Source: an uncultured Porphyromonadaceae bacterium (lineage in GTDB: Bacteria > Bacteroidota > Bacteroidia > Bacteroidales > Muribaculaceae). From it: a DNA stretch of 22,076 nucleotides. Position 1 is the first letter of the stretch; each line of letters opens with the position of its first letter. Shown here one piece after another: positions 7,562-14,927 of this stretch. The translations under genes were made by a program, and so were the position numbers. Below the pieces are notes generated by a model that ran no database searches, had not been told where the DNA came from, and was given only the letters and a program-made list of their open reading frames with translations. Where the stretch lies: assembly GCA_947174735.1 (NCBI GenBank), contig CAMWKC010000008.1, positions 1 through 22,076 on the forward strand, in the 5' to 3' direction.

Positions 7562-8386
7562 TTAATTTAAAGAGTTTTGATTTTCCTCCCGTGAGGCAAT
7601 ACCATCAAGTTTATTTTTTATCTCTTCTAAATTATTATCCATAACTGTTACTGAGGCTGTTGCCGTCATCAACACCGCACGGGCTTTCTCCTGATCACGA
7701 TTGATACTCTGTGTAGCAGTAAGCATATCCTGAAATATACCTTTTATTTCCTCTACGTCATCTTTAACCTGTTCGGTGTCAAGTCGCAGACTTTGTAATT
7801 GTTCCAAGTTCTCTTTAATCTGTGCAGCAGATGTCAACAAACCTTTCAATTGCTCTATATCGTTCTGAATCGACCAAACACTAACCATTAACTCTCTTAT
7901 TCGTGCAAGGTCATTCTTAATCTGTCTGACAACAGGATACAGACTTTCTATTTCGTCCTCAGAGTCAACAGGAGATTTTACAACCGAAAGTAATGATGTA
8001 TGATTGTTATTCAGAGTATCGACTATAAGCTGAACAGCCTGCCTTAAGTCAAACTCAGGATTCTCGTGAGATAACTTTTTACTCAAGACTCTGTTAAGCC
8101 AAATTGAACCGATCATACCTAACAATGATGTGAAGAAAGCTGTCTTAAGTCCCTGTAGCAGTTCCGGTATACTGGCATCCAGATTGTTGGGATTAAAGGC
8201 AATGAGACCAGCCGTAATACCCACAAAAGTACCTACCACACCCAAAGTGGATATTAAGGAAGGAAGTTGTTCCATCCAGTTACGTTTTCTTTTTATATCA
8301 TCTGATCTTACTTTTCTGATATAGAACAGTGCTACAAGAAAGGCAATGATAATTATTGTACAGCAGATATAAGTCAGTAGATTCAT
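7562..8386 (-). CDS. ZorA/MotA/ExbB-like channel protein with coiled-coil tail
   Basis: A 274-residue membrane protein. Helices lie at about 5-23, 42-64 and 76-98. The second has the channel-family motif TLGVVGTFVGIT (47-58) and the third KTAFFTSLLGMIGS (81-94), typical of MotA/TolQ/ExbB proteins. The remaining 175 residues are cytosolic, charged and helical, and include four successive 17-residue repeats (155-222). Three helices plus a long cytosolic tail match ZorA, whose tail is thought to pass the signal from membrane to effectors; this tail is much shorter than in the ZorA proteins I know. It is the first gene of the operon, divergent from the TlpA-like lipoprotein gene. Alternative readings are ExbB/TolQ-type transport or a non-defence motor, but the OmpA-type partner favours a ZorAB-like stator. 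Confidence 0.87.
   Translation of the reverse strand: MNLLTYICCTIIIIAFLVALFYIRKVRSDDIKRKRNWMEQLPSLISTLGVVGTFVGITAGLIAFNPNNLDASIPELLQGLKTAFFTSLLGMIGSIWLNRVLSKKLSHENPEFDLRQAVQLIVDTLNNNHTSLLSVVKSPVDSEDEIESLYPVVRQIKNDLARIRELMVSVWSIQNDIEQLKGLLTSAAQIKENLEQLQSLRLDTEQVKDDVEEIKGIFQDMLTATQSINRDQEKARAVLMTATASVTVMDNNLEEIKNKLDGIASREENQNSLN
7721..7924 (-). repeat. Four 17-residue (51-bp) repeats in the tail of the ZorA-like protein
   Basis: Residues 155-171, 172-188, 189-205 and 206-222 align without gaps on the pattern Q/S-I/V-K/Q-x-D/N-L/I/V-x-x-L/I-x-x-L/I. They start QIKNDLARI, SIQNDIEQL, QIKENLEQL and QVKDDVEEI. The DNA units have drifted, so the repetition is seen at protein level. A related but looser segment occurs near residues 250-262. 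Confidence 0.75.
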
Positions 8387-8657
8387 ACAACATTATTTTT
8401 AGTTGATAATAAATACTTTAGTAATTAAAAAATCTGTCCGGTACTTTGAAAGACCAACACAATGATCTCCGAACCGACTATATGATAATGAAGAAACATT
8501 CGAAGAATATTTTTTCAGTAACTCTGCAAAATTAAATAAAAGTATGAGAATATACATTATCGATATTTCAATACTGAAAAAATTTTTACTAACTAACGAA
8601 TTATCATTATCTTTGCACTTCATCACATACTTATACAATTTCAAAAGTAAATTAAAA
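8387..8657. promoter_or_regulatory. Divergent AT-rich promoter region between the ZorAB-like operon and the TlpA-like gene
   Basis: This 271-bp gap holds promoters for both directions. Plus strand: TATCTTTG at 8608-8615 gives a start near 8621 and a leader of about 37 nt before ATG 8658; its -33 element is weak. Minus strand: TAATTTTG (complement of 8527-8534) would give a leader of about 130 nt before the ATG at 8386, with no clear -33 TTTG. That long leader could carry control signals, but I see no strong hairpin in it. Open frames crossing this gap on either strand (8544 plus, 8399-8716 minus) do not look coding. Confidence 0.5.
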
Positions 8658-9779
8658 ATGAAGAAGATAATTCTTTGGGCGGCTACAGGTTTAATAATGG
8701 TAGGCTGCTCAAACAATGAGGGTGATGTGACTATCCAGCTTCCAGAAGACTTTCAAGAGAAAACTCTGGTAGTCAGTCATGTGACAATCGACAATGTCTT
8801 CAATGCCAAACAGCAGGAAGACCTTAAAGTGGTTTATGACACACTGGAAGTCAAAAACGGTGTTGCGAGAATGAAACTTGATCAAGCCGGGGCTGCGCGA
8901 TATAATATAGAGCCACCGGTAATGAGCCGTATGGAACCCGATTTTTATGCTGCCCCCAACGACAAGCTGGAAGTTAGTATCAGTTCTTTTGATCCGCTTG
9001 ACTATAAAGTAAAGGGCACACAGCTGATGGAGGATCTTACCACACTCTCATCAATTACAGGACCTATCCAGCAGGAATACTTCTATCTGGTTAATAATAA
9101 CGAGAATGTGTCAGAAGCGCAGACGAAGGCTATAATGGATCGCTATGATGCAGCAATCAAAAAATTCGTAGCCGACAACCCTAAAAGTCCGGCTATACCC
9201 TTTGCTATTCTGGACCTCAGCGGTGATGATTTCAAGACTGCATACGATAATATGACCCCGGAAGCAAAGAAGTCTATTCTTATGCCTTACGCTATATTAT
9301 ACAATCAGCAGGCGGAAGAGATGCTGAAAGATAGAGAAGCTGAAGAAGCACGTAAGGCGGAAGTAGCCTCTGGCACAATCACTGCTCCCGACTTTACACT
9401 CCCTGACCTTGATGGTAAAAAAGTAAGTCTGTCTGATTTCCGTGGTAAATGGGTCATCCTCGACTTCTGGGGTAGTTGGTGCGACTGGTGTATAAGAGGC
9501 TTCCCGGCGTTGAAGGAGGCGTATAACAAATACGGTGACAAGATTGTGGTAATCGGTATCGGCTGCAACGAGCCGGAAGCTGACTGGCGTGCCGGAGTCA
9601 AAAAACATCAGATACCCTGGCTGAATCTCTATAACGGTGACAACAGAGAGCTATATACCGCTTATAAAATAGAGGGTTTTCCTACTAAGGCCATCATTAA
9701 CCCCGAAGGCAAACTCGTAGACCTCACTACAGGTGAAGATCCGACATTCTATACCCGTCTTGCCAACTTCGTAGAGTAA
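8658..9779 (+). CDS. TlpA/ResA-like thioredoxin-fold lipoprotein
   Basis: A 373-residue lipoprotein with signal peptide and lipobox MVGC (lipidated Cys17). Residues about 24-120 form a beta-rich N-terminal domain similar in placement to DUF4369 of Bacteroidales TlpA-like proteins, followed by a helical linker and a thioredoxin-fold domain from about 240. The active site is WCDWC (Cys275 and Cys278) and the cis-proline loop is GFPT (340-343). Such proteins reduce or isomerise disulfides in the periplasm; the partner is unknown. The ATG at 8658 is chosen because it begins the signal peptide and lies just after the -7 element; the open frame from 8544 starts upstream of that promoter. It is transcribed alone, away from the ZorAB-like operon, and ends before a strong hairpin. 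Confidence 0.9.
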   Translation: MKKIILWAATGLIMVGCSNNEGDVTIQLPEDFQEKTLVVSHVTIDNVFNAKQQEDLKVVYDTLEVKNGVARMKLDQAGAARYNIEPPVMSRMEPDFYAAPNDKLEVSISSFDPLDYKVKGTQLMEDLTTLSSITGPIQQEYFYLVNNNENVSEAQTKAIMDRYDAAIKKFVADNPKSPAIPFAILDLSGDDFKTAYDNMTPEAKKSILMPYAILYNQQAEEMLKDREAEEARKAEVASGTITAPDFTLPDLDGKKVSLSDFRGKWVILDFWGSWCDWCIRGFPALKEAYNKYGDKIVVIGIGCNEPEADWRAGVKKHQIPWLNLYNGDNRELYTAYKIEGFPTKAIINPEGKLVDLTTGEDPTFYTRLANFVE

Positions 9780-9812
9780 GGCCAGTATCTTACCTTACTG
9801 TACAAGGTATTG

Positions 9813-9886
9813 CTAAAATTAAATAGGAGGTCCTGTCAGCATAATGATTGCCATTATGCTGACAGGACCTCCTAATTTAATTTTAG
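9813..9886. terminator. Very long two-way hairpin terminator
   Basis: Arms 9813-9846 and 9852-9886 pair over 34 bp with a single bulged base and a five-base loop. The outer part of the stem is A/T-rich on both sides, so each strand gives a hairpin ending in a T-rich stretch. It sits between convergent genes (TlpA-like, plus; aminotransferase, minus), and its right arm ends one base before the aminotransferase stop codon. Confidence 0.88.
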
Positions 9887-9887
9887 A

Positions 9888-11081
9888 TTAATGAAGAAGA
9901 GCGGAAGCTTCCCGAATGCGGCGCATAGCTTCGCGTATGTTGTCATCGCTGGTAGCATAGCTCAGGCGCATATAACCCGGTGCGCAGAAAGCGTCGCCGT
10001 CGACACAAGCGACATGAGCATGTTCAAGAATGTACATTACATAGTCGCCGCTACTTTTGATTTCGATGTCACCATAACGTTTACCGATGTAGGCACTTAC
10101 TTCAGGAAAGAGATAAAAAGCACCCTGCGGCACATTACATACCCAGCCGGGAATCTCGGCAGCCAGATTCACTATTAGATCGCGGCGGCGTTCGAAGGCA
10201 TGTCGCATGTCTTCGACACATTCCTGCGGTCCGTTGTAGGCGGCTTCGGCAGCTTTCTGAGCTATTGAAGATACTCCGGAAGTGTACTGACCCTGTAGTT
10301 TAGCGACAGCTTTGGCTATATCAGCCGGTCCGGCCATATAGCCAATACGCCAGCCGGTCATGGCATAAGCCTTGGAAACACCGTTAATTATAACAGTACG
10401 GTCGCGTAGAGATTCAAACTCGGCAATGCTGTGCACATGGTCAACAAAACTGATATGTTCGTAGATGTCATCGGTGAGTACGATAATCTCCGGATGACGT
10501 TCCAGTACTTCGGCCAGAGCTTTCAGTTCGTCGTAGCTATAGATGCTTCCTGTAGGGTTGGAAGGAGAATTAAGCATTATCATACGACTACGCGGGGTTA
10601 TGGCCGCTTCAAGCTGAGAGGCTGTTATCTTGAAATCCTGTTCTATACCGGCATGTACCGGTACAGCCACACCTTCGGCTAACTTTACCATTTCGACATA
10701 GCTGACCCACGCCGGAACAGGAATGATAACTTCATCACCGGGATTTATAGTAGCCAGAATTACATTGCACAGCTCTTGTTTGGCACCGTTGCCGACTACA
10801 ATACAGTCTGGAGTGAAATCAAGACCATTCTCACGACGGAGCTTTCCGCATATAGCCTGTCGTAAAGACAGGTAACCCGCGACGGGGCTGTAACGTGAAT
10901 AATTCTCCTCTATAGCCCGGCAGGCTGCCTCCTTGATGAAGTCGGGAGTATTGAAATCAGGTTCACCTACCGACATGTTGATAACGTCGACGCCCTGCGC
11001 CTTGAGTTCAGCACTTTTCTGCGACATAGCCAGAGTAGCTGAAGGCGACAGAGTCGCCACACGTTGTGATATTCTGTTCAT
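9888..11081 (-). CDS. aspC: Pyridoxal-phosphate-dependent class I aminotransferase, aspartate type
   Basis: A 397-residue fold-type I aminotransferase that probably swaps the amino group between aspartate and 2-oxoglutarate in amino-acid metabolism. Visible motifs are SVGEPDF (37-43), the NPTG loop (175-178) that contacts substrate and cofactor, TDDIY (203-207) for the pyridine nitrogen, SKAYAMTGWRIGY (236-248) with Schiff-base Lys237, and MRLSYA (371-376) with Arg372 binding the substrate carboxylate. The family also includes prephenate and other amino-acid aminotransferases, so specificity is not certain. The start is set at the ATG at 11081, about 34 nt downstream of the predicted transcription start; a frame extending to 11156 would begin upstream of the promoter. 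It is a single-gene unit. Confidence 0.92.
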   Translation of the reverse strand: MNRISQRVATLSPSATLAMSQKSAELKAQGVDVINMSVGEPDFNTPDFIKEAACRAIEENYSRYSPVAGYLSLRQAICGKLRRENGLDFTPDCIVVGNGAKQELCNVILATINPGDEVIIPVPAWVSYVEMVKLAEGVAVPVHAGIEQDFKITASQLEAAITPRSRMIMLNSPSNPTGSIYSYDELKALAEVLERHPEIIVLTDDIYEHISFVDHVHSIAEFESLRDRTVIINGVSKAYAMTGWRIGYMAGPADIAKAVAKLQGQYTSGVSSIAQKAAEAAYNGPQECVEDMRHAFERRRDLIVNLAAEIPGWVCNVPQGAFYLFPEVSAYIGKRYGDIEIKSSGDYVMYILEHAHVACVDGDAFCAPGYMRLSYATSDDNIREAMRRIREASALLH

Positions 11082-11121
11082 TATCTGTTGCCTGAGATTT
11101 ATATCTTGTATGCTTACGGCG

Positions 11122-11153
11122 CGAAGATAGACAAAACTCATGACCCTGCCAAA
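11122..11153 (-). promoter_or_regulatory. Predicted aminotransferase promoter
   Basis: On the minus strand TTTG (complement of 11150-11153) is followed by 20 bases and TATCTTCG (complement of 11122-11129), close to the Bacteroidota -33/-7 pattern. Transcription would start near 11115, supporting ATG 11081 as the gene start. Confidence 0.6.
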
Positions 11154-11157
11154 CATT

Positions 11158-11189
11158 TTGTTAACTTTACGCCTATAACTGCGTTATAG
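11158..11189 (+). promoter_or_regulatory. Possible promoter and operator ahead of the lipoprotein-ABC operon
   Basis: CTATAAC (11173-11179), three bases, then GTTATAG (11183-11189) form a perfect inverted repeat. It lies just after a possible -7 element, TAACTTTA in 11158-11169, so a bound regulator would cover the likely start of the plus-strand transcript. No known regulator site is recognised. Confidence 0.35.
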
Positions 11190-11270
11190 ATTTATATACC
11201 TTAGTATTTCTAAGTATTTTATAATATATGGCGTCTGCCTGAACATCGAAATCATAAAACCGGAAATGAT

Positions 11271-12689
11271 ATGAATCTATTACGCAAGACCGGGCTGTGG
11301 CTTGCCGCAGCCGTATTGGCCCTGTCGGCCTCATGTACAAAAAACACTGACGACAGTGTGTCCGCACTGTTGGGTTCGGTGCCCTCGTCGGCTACCTCGG
11401 TGACAGTAATCAATACTCCACGTCTGCTTGAAGATCTCGGTTGTAAACTGAAAGACGGAAAATTACAACGTAGTGAGGAGACTGAAAAACTGATGGCCAA
11501 TCTTTATCGTGCTCCGGGTACAGGTTTTAAGACTCCGACACTTCTCCTTGCCGATAGTACAGGTGTGAGTCATAGCTCTTGTGTGATGTTCAGCGATGCT
11601 TACGCTACATATCTGACCGGTATGCTTGAAGATACTCAGGAGTTTACTAAATGGATTGAATTTCATACCGGTAAGTCATTCACTGATAATGCCGGTGTCT
11701 ACACCTGCGGTCCTATAGCTTACAGAGGCACTCAGTACTGGATATGTCTTAGCCGTCCTGACAGTCCCATAGACGTCACAGCCGTAAGTTCGTATTCAGC
11801 TCTTAATTCCGCTCAGAGTTTTGTTAGTACTGATGCAGCCTCCCATCTGCAGAAAAGTGACCATGACGTGCTCTACTGGGGCGACATGAACGGATTGTTG
11901 AAGCAGGCTTTCGGCAGTGGTGTCAAGGATATTGCCACTGCTCGTATCGCAATGGGAATGTTATTTGAAGATGCTGCCTATGCCAGCGGTTCGCTCGACT
12001 GTGAGAAAGATATAATAAAAGCAACAGCCACACTACTCAATTCAAAAGGCAATCCGTCGAAATATCTGCTGCCTGTACAGAAAATAGACCTTGCCACAGT
12101 TGAATCAATAGACACTCAGGCTCAGTACCTCTTCGCTATGGGCTATCCTAAGGAACTGACCTCTAAGATAGAACAGATTTCAAGTTCTTTAGGCGGTGCT
12201 TTACCTCCTAACATGGTGTCGATGCTTAAACCTGTCGACGGTACTATAGCGATAGCTATTGATAATCGTCAGGGTGTACAGGGACGCCTCAGTGGTGTTA
12301 TTACTACCGACGGCAAACCGGCCAACACTTTAGCTGATTATATCTCGGATTTCACTAAATCCGCAGGTGGTAAAATAGATAAGGACGGTAAACTATTGCG
12401 TTTTGGATGGGGCGAGGCTAATGTAACCAATGGTGACGGTCAGTTAGAGAAGTCTATATTTACTCTAAAGGACGTTACTCCTAAGTTTAAGGACGCCTGT
12501 ATAGCTTTGGTAGCAAGTGTGCCTGCTAAACAATCTCCTACAGCCGGTACTCCGGAAGCTGAGGATGCCTGTATTGTGATGGCAGCCTATCCTTATTCGG
12601 GTGGCCTGGAATGGCGTGTAGGTGTCGAAGCACCGGCTACACGTCCTAATATGACGGCCTACGTAATCGAGAATATGTTACCTCTCTGA
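11271..12689 (+). CDS. DUF4836-like lipoprotein
   Basis: A 472-residue lipoprotein with a signal peptide and lipobox SASC (Cys22). The body begins with a pattern (GSVPSSATSVTVINTPRLLEDLG) reminiscent of DUF4836 proteins of Bacteroidales, which start with a VPxxAxxVxxxN-type strand after the lipid anchor; membership is from memory. The rest is a long mixed alpha/beta sequence without catalytic motifs I can name. It is the first gene of a unit with an ABC ATPase 8 bp downstream and a permease, which suggests it is a substrate or accessory factor of that transporter at the cell envelope. Function is unknown. Confidence 0.75.
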   Translation: MNLLRKTGLWLAAAVLALSASCTKNTDDSVSALLGSVPSSATSVTVINTPRLLEDLGCKLKDGKLQRSEETEKLMANLYRAPGTGFKTPTLLLADSTGVSHSSCVMFSDAYATYLTGMLEDTQEFTKWIEFHTGKSFTDNAGVYTCGPIAYRGTQYWICLSRPDSPIDVTAVSSYSALNSAQSFVSTDAASHLQKSDHDVLYWGDMNGLLKQAFGSGVKDIATARIAMGMLFEDAAYASGSLDCEKDIIKATATLLNSKGNPSKYLLPVQKIDLATVESIDTQAQYLFAMGYPKELTSKIEQISSSLGGALPPNMVSMLKPVDGTIAIAIDNRQGVQGRLSGVITTDGKPANTLADYISDFTKSAGGKIDKDGKLLRFGWGEANVTNGDGQLEKSIFTLKDVTPKFKDACIALVASVPAKQSPTAGTPEAEDACIVMAAYPYSGGLEWRVGVEAPATRPNMTAYVIENMLPL

Positions 12690-12697
12690 TAGTACTC

Positions 12698-13369
12698 ATG
12701 ACTTCAGTCACCATAAACAGTCACATAGGCAGCATCACCCTTGAGGCGGTGCTGCCTGTGGTGTTTAGTGCCGAACCTCCTGCTGAGAGTGGTGTATGGT
12801 TGCGTAAGGTTTGTTTCGAACGCGGACGTTTTTACCGTATTGAAGCAGCCAGCGGTGCCGGTAAATCATCACTGTGCTCCTATATATATGGTACGCGGAC
12901 GGACTATTCCGGACATCTGTTCATAGGTGATACCGATGCCGCTGTGATAAAGCCTGAACAATGGCAGCAATTACGTCGTATGCACCTTGCCTACGTGCCG
13001 CAGGAACTCGGATTGTTCGGTTCATTAACCGCTCTTGAGAATATCGAGCTTAAAAACCGCCTTACCGGTTATGCGGAGCGCCGTCAGATAGAGCGCTGGC
13101 TTGCTCAACTCGGTATCGCCGAACGGGCCGACTGGCCGGCTGAACGCCTGTCTGTAGGTCAACGTCAGCGTGTGGCACTGATACGTGCCTTATGCCAGCC
13201 ATTTGACTTTCTGCTGCTTGATGAGCCAGTCAGCCATCTTGATTCAGCTAATAATCGTCTCGCTGCTGAAATGATAGCTGCCGAAGCCCGGCGTCAGGGG
13301 GCAGCCGTAATCTCTACTTCTGTAGGCAATCCGCTTGTCCTTGAGAATGCTGAGATTCTTCGTCTCTGA
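12698..13369 (+). CDS. ABC transporter ATP-binding protein, LolD/MacB-like, with divergent motifs
   Basis: A 223-residue ABC ATPase. Present are a Walker A-like loop SGAGKSS (52-58, Lys56), Q-loop YVPQE (99-103), signature LSVGQ (151-155), and Walker B LLLDEP (172-177) with D-loop SHLD. Two deviations stand out: the first Walker A glycine is Ala, and the H-loop, normally a THD-like segment, reads ISTSVGN (205-211) with no histidine. Without the switch histidine, ATP hydrolysis may be slow or depend on other residues. The N-terminus is also longer than in typical LolD proteins, with the Walker loop starting near residue 50. It follows the lipoprotein gene by 8 bp and precedes the permease gene, so the three probably form one transporter or signalling complex in the inner membrane. 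Confidence 0.87.
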   Translation: MTSVTINSHIGSITLEAVLPVVFSAEPPAESGVWLRKVCFERGRFYRIEAASGAGKSSLCSYIYGTRTDYSGHLFIGDTDAAVIKPEQWQQLRRMHLAYVPQELGLFGSLTALENIELKNRLTGYAERRQIERWLAQLGIAERADWPAERLSVGQRQRVALIRALCQPFDFLLLDEPVSHLDSANNRLAAEMIAAEARRQGAAVISTSVGNPLVLENAEILRL

Positions 13370-13411
13370 CTCTGAATATATTAATATATAATTTTACAAC
13401 CGATAACTATT

Positions 13412-14608
13412 GTGACTGCTTCATCACAACTCCTTCTGCGCCGGCTGCTGCGTGCTAATCTTTCGCCGTGGCGTATAGTTGGTTTTATAATATCAAATCT
13501 GCTCGGTCTGGCTATAATCTGTGCCGGTGTTCAGATATATGCCGACCTGCGCGGCCTGCTGCACAGTGAAGGCAGTGTGATTGACACCGGTTATCTTGTA
13601 CTCAATAAGCGTGTAACTGCCTCGACTATGCTTGGTGACAGCAGTAGCGATTTCACTGCCGATGAGATAGCTGACCTTGAAGCTCAGCCATGGGTACGTG
13701 GAGTAGGGCGCTTTACCGCCAGTGGTTACGAAGTACGTGCCGGCATAGAACAGGGCGGACGCGGCATGTCGACTATGCTGTTTTTTGAATCGGTACCGGA
13801 TCAGTTTGTAGATGTGAGCGCAGCTGACTGGCATTACGAACCCGGAGACCGTGAGGTACCTATAATAATAGCTAAAGACTATCTTACCCTCTATAACTTC
13901 GGCTTTGCCTCCGGTGCCGGTCTGCCGCGTGTGTCGGAACAAGTGATGAGCGGTCTTCCTATAAGTCTGCGTCTCAATGGCAATGACGGCCGTCAGGTGC
14001 AACTTGCAGGACGCATCGTAGGATATTCGGACCGTCTTAATACGGTGCTTGTTCCCGAAAGCTTTATGAATTGGAGCAACGAAATGCTTGCTCCCGATGC
14101 CTCCGGTCAACCGACACGACTTATAGTCGATATCAGCAGCCCCGGTGATGTCGCTATAGCTCCTTATCTTGAGGCCCATGGTATGGAAGCGGCCGGTGAC
14201 CAAAGCGGTTCCACGGCCAGTTATCTGCTTAAAGTCTGCGCAGGCATTGTAATAGGCATCGGTGTGGTCATTACGTTGCTGTCAGTCTTTATTCTGCTGT
14301 TGTCTATGTCGCTGCTTCTTGAAAAGAATCGTCCTACTATACACAGTCTGCTCCAGTTAGGATATAGTTTCGGTGAGGTATCCGCTCCTTACCGTCTGGT
14401 GGTGACGATTGCTACAGTTATAAGTATGATATGTGCTATAGGAGCTGTGGTTCTGTTGCGTCATGCCTATCGCCCGGCTCTCGAAGCACTTGATACTCCC
14501 GGAGCCTCGATCTTGTGGAGTATAGCTGCCGCCGTAGTCGTCTCACTACTTTCGCTCGGAATTAACATTTGGTCAGTAAGACGCCGGATACACGCTGCGT
14601 GGCGCTGA
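13412..14608 (+). CDS. FtsX/MacB-like ABC transporter permease
   Basis: A 398-residue membrane protein with the FtsX/MacB layout: one N-terminal helix (about 22-42), a periplasmic domain of roughly 230 residues, then three C-terminal helices (about 275-302, 327-350 and 366-387) and a basic tail. The segment after the second helix (EKNRPTIHSLLQLGYS) matches the short cytosolic coupling loop where such permeases touch the ATPase. This class usually moves lipoproteins or drugs, or works as a mechanical switch on envelope enzymes; the substrate here is unknown. The start is GTG 13412, chosen because it gives the conserved basic N-terminus ahead of the first helix. It lies 42 bp after the ATPase gene. 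Confidence 0.85.
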   Translation: MTASSQLLLRRLLRANLSPWRIVGFIISNLLGLAIICAGVQIYADLRGLLHSEGSVIDTGYLVLNKRVTASTMLGDSSSDFTADEIADLEAQPWVRGVGRFTASGYEVRAGIEQGGRGMSTMLFFESVPDQFVDVSAADWHYEPGDREVPIIIAKDYLTLYNFGFASGAGLPRVSEQVMSGLPISLRLNGNDGRQVQLAGRIVGYSDRLNTVLVPESFMNWSNEMLAPDASGQPTRLIVDISSPGDVAIAPYLEAHGMEAAGDQSGSTASYLLKVCAGIVIGIGVVITLLSVFILLLSMSLLLEKNRPTIHSLLQLGYSFGEVSAPYRLVVTIATVISMICAIGAVVLLRHAYRPALEALDTPGASILWSIAAAVVVSLLSLGINIWSVRRRIHAAWR

Positions 14609-14927
14609 ATATACCTTAATAGGCTTAAAAATGGCAAAAACACCGATAAAATGAAAAAAACAGATATTAAAAATGTTAATTTAGTTAATTAACACTGTTA
14701 ACAGTTAAAAAATGTTTCACAAGGTGAAATAAAGTATCTATTTTTGTCTACGCCTTTGTCAAGGTAAACCATAAAAACTCATAACAAATTGAAAGACAAC
14801 CCATAAATATAATATTCTTTCCCGAGGTGCATAGTCCTGACCCAACGTGCCGTAACACCTCGGTTCTATATATACCCAAGTAAAGAGAGACAACCAAAAT
14901 ACATGTATAACTAAACTCAATTCTTGC
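14609..14927 (+). promoter_or_regulatory. susC: Control region and leader of the sus-like operon
   Basis: This 319-bp gap has no gene. It holds, in order: a cluster of GTTAA motifs at 14675-14708, including the palindromes GTTAATTAAC (14684-14693) and ACTGTTAACAGT (14694-14705); an inverted repeat TTTCAC-AAG-GTGAAA (14715-14729); a -7 element TATTTTTG (14739-14746), with TTTC at 14715-14718 as a likely -33 element 20 bases upstream; and a leader of about 175 nt containing an 8-bp hairpin, CCGAGGTG (14822-14829) with CACCTCGG (14855-14862). No clear terminator for the upstream ABC operon is seen. Confidence 0.55.

Noticed and set aside
6857..8386. Flagellar MotA/MotB stator or ExbB/ExbD energiser
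   Set aside because: No flagellar genes are nearby and Bacteroidales lack flagella; ExbD has no OmpA-type domain, while the second protein does. The coiled-coil tail also points to a ZorA-like protein.
8399..8716. Minus-strand open frame of 105 codons upstream of the ZorA-like gene
   Set aside because: It overlaps the start of the TlpA-like lipoprotein gene and the promoter region, is AT-rich and looks like chance sequence.
4115..11220. 12-bp direct repeat (TCTAAGTATTTT at 4115 and 11209) as attachment sites
   Set aside because: It is AT-rich and short, spans unrelated housekeeping genes, and there is no integrase; chance is the simpler explanation.
13493..14203. Minus-strand open frame of 236 codons
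   Set aside because: It is antisense to the permease gene and has no recognisable domain; codon bias of the sense gene explains it.
14694..14712. Terminator for the ABC operon formed by ACTGTTAACAGT followed by A-rich sequence
   Set aside because: The stem is short and the following tract is A rather than T on the plus strand.
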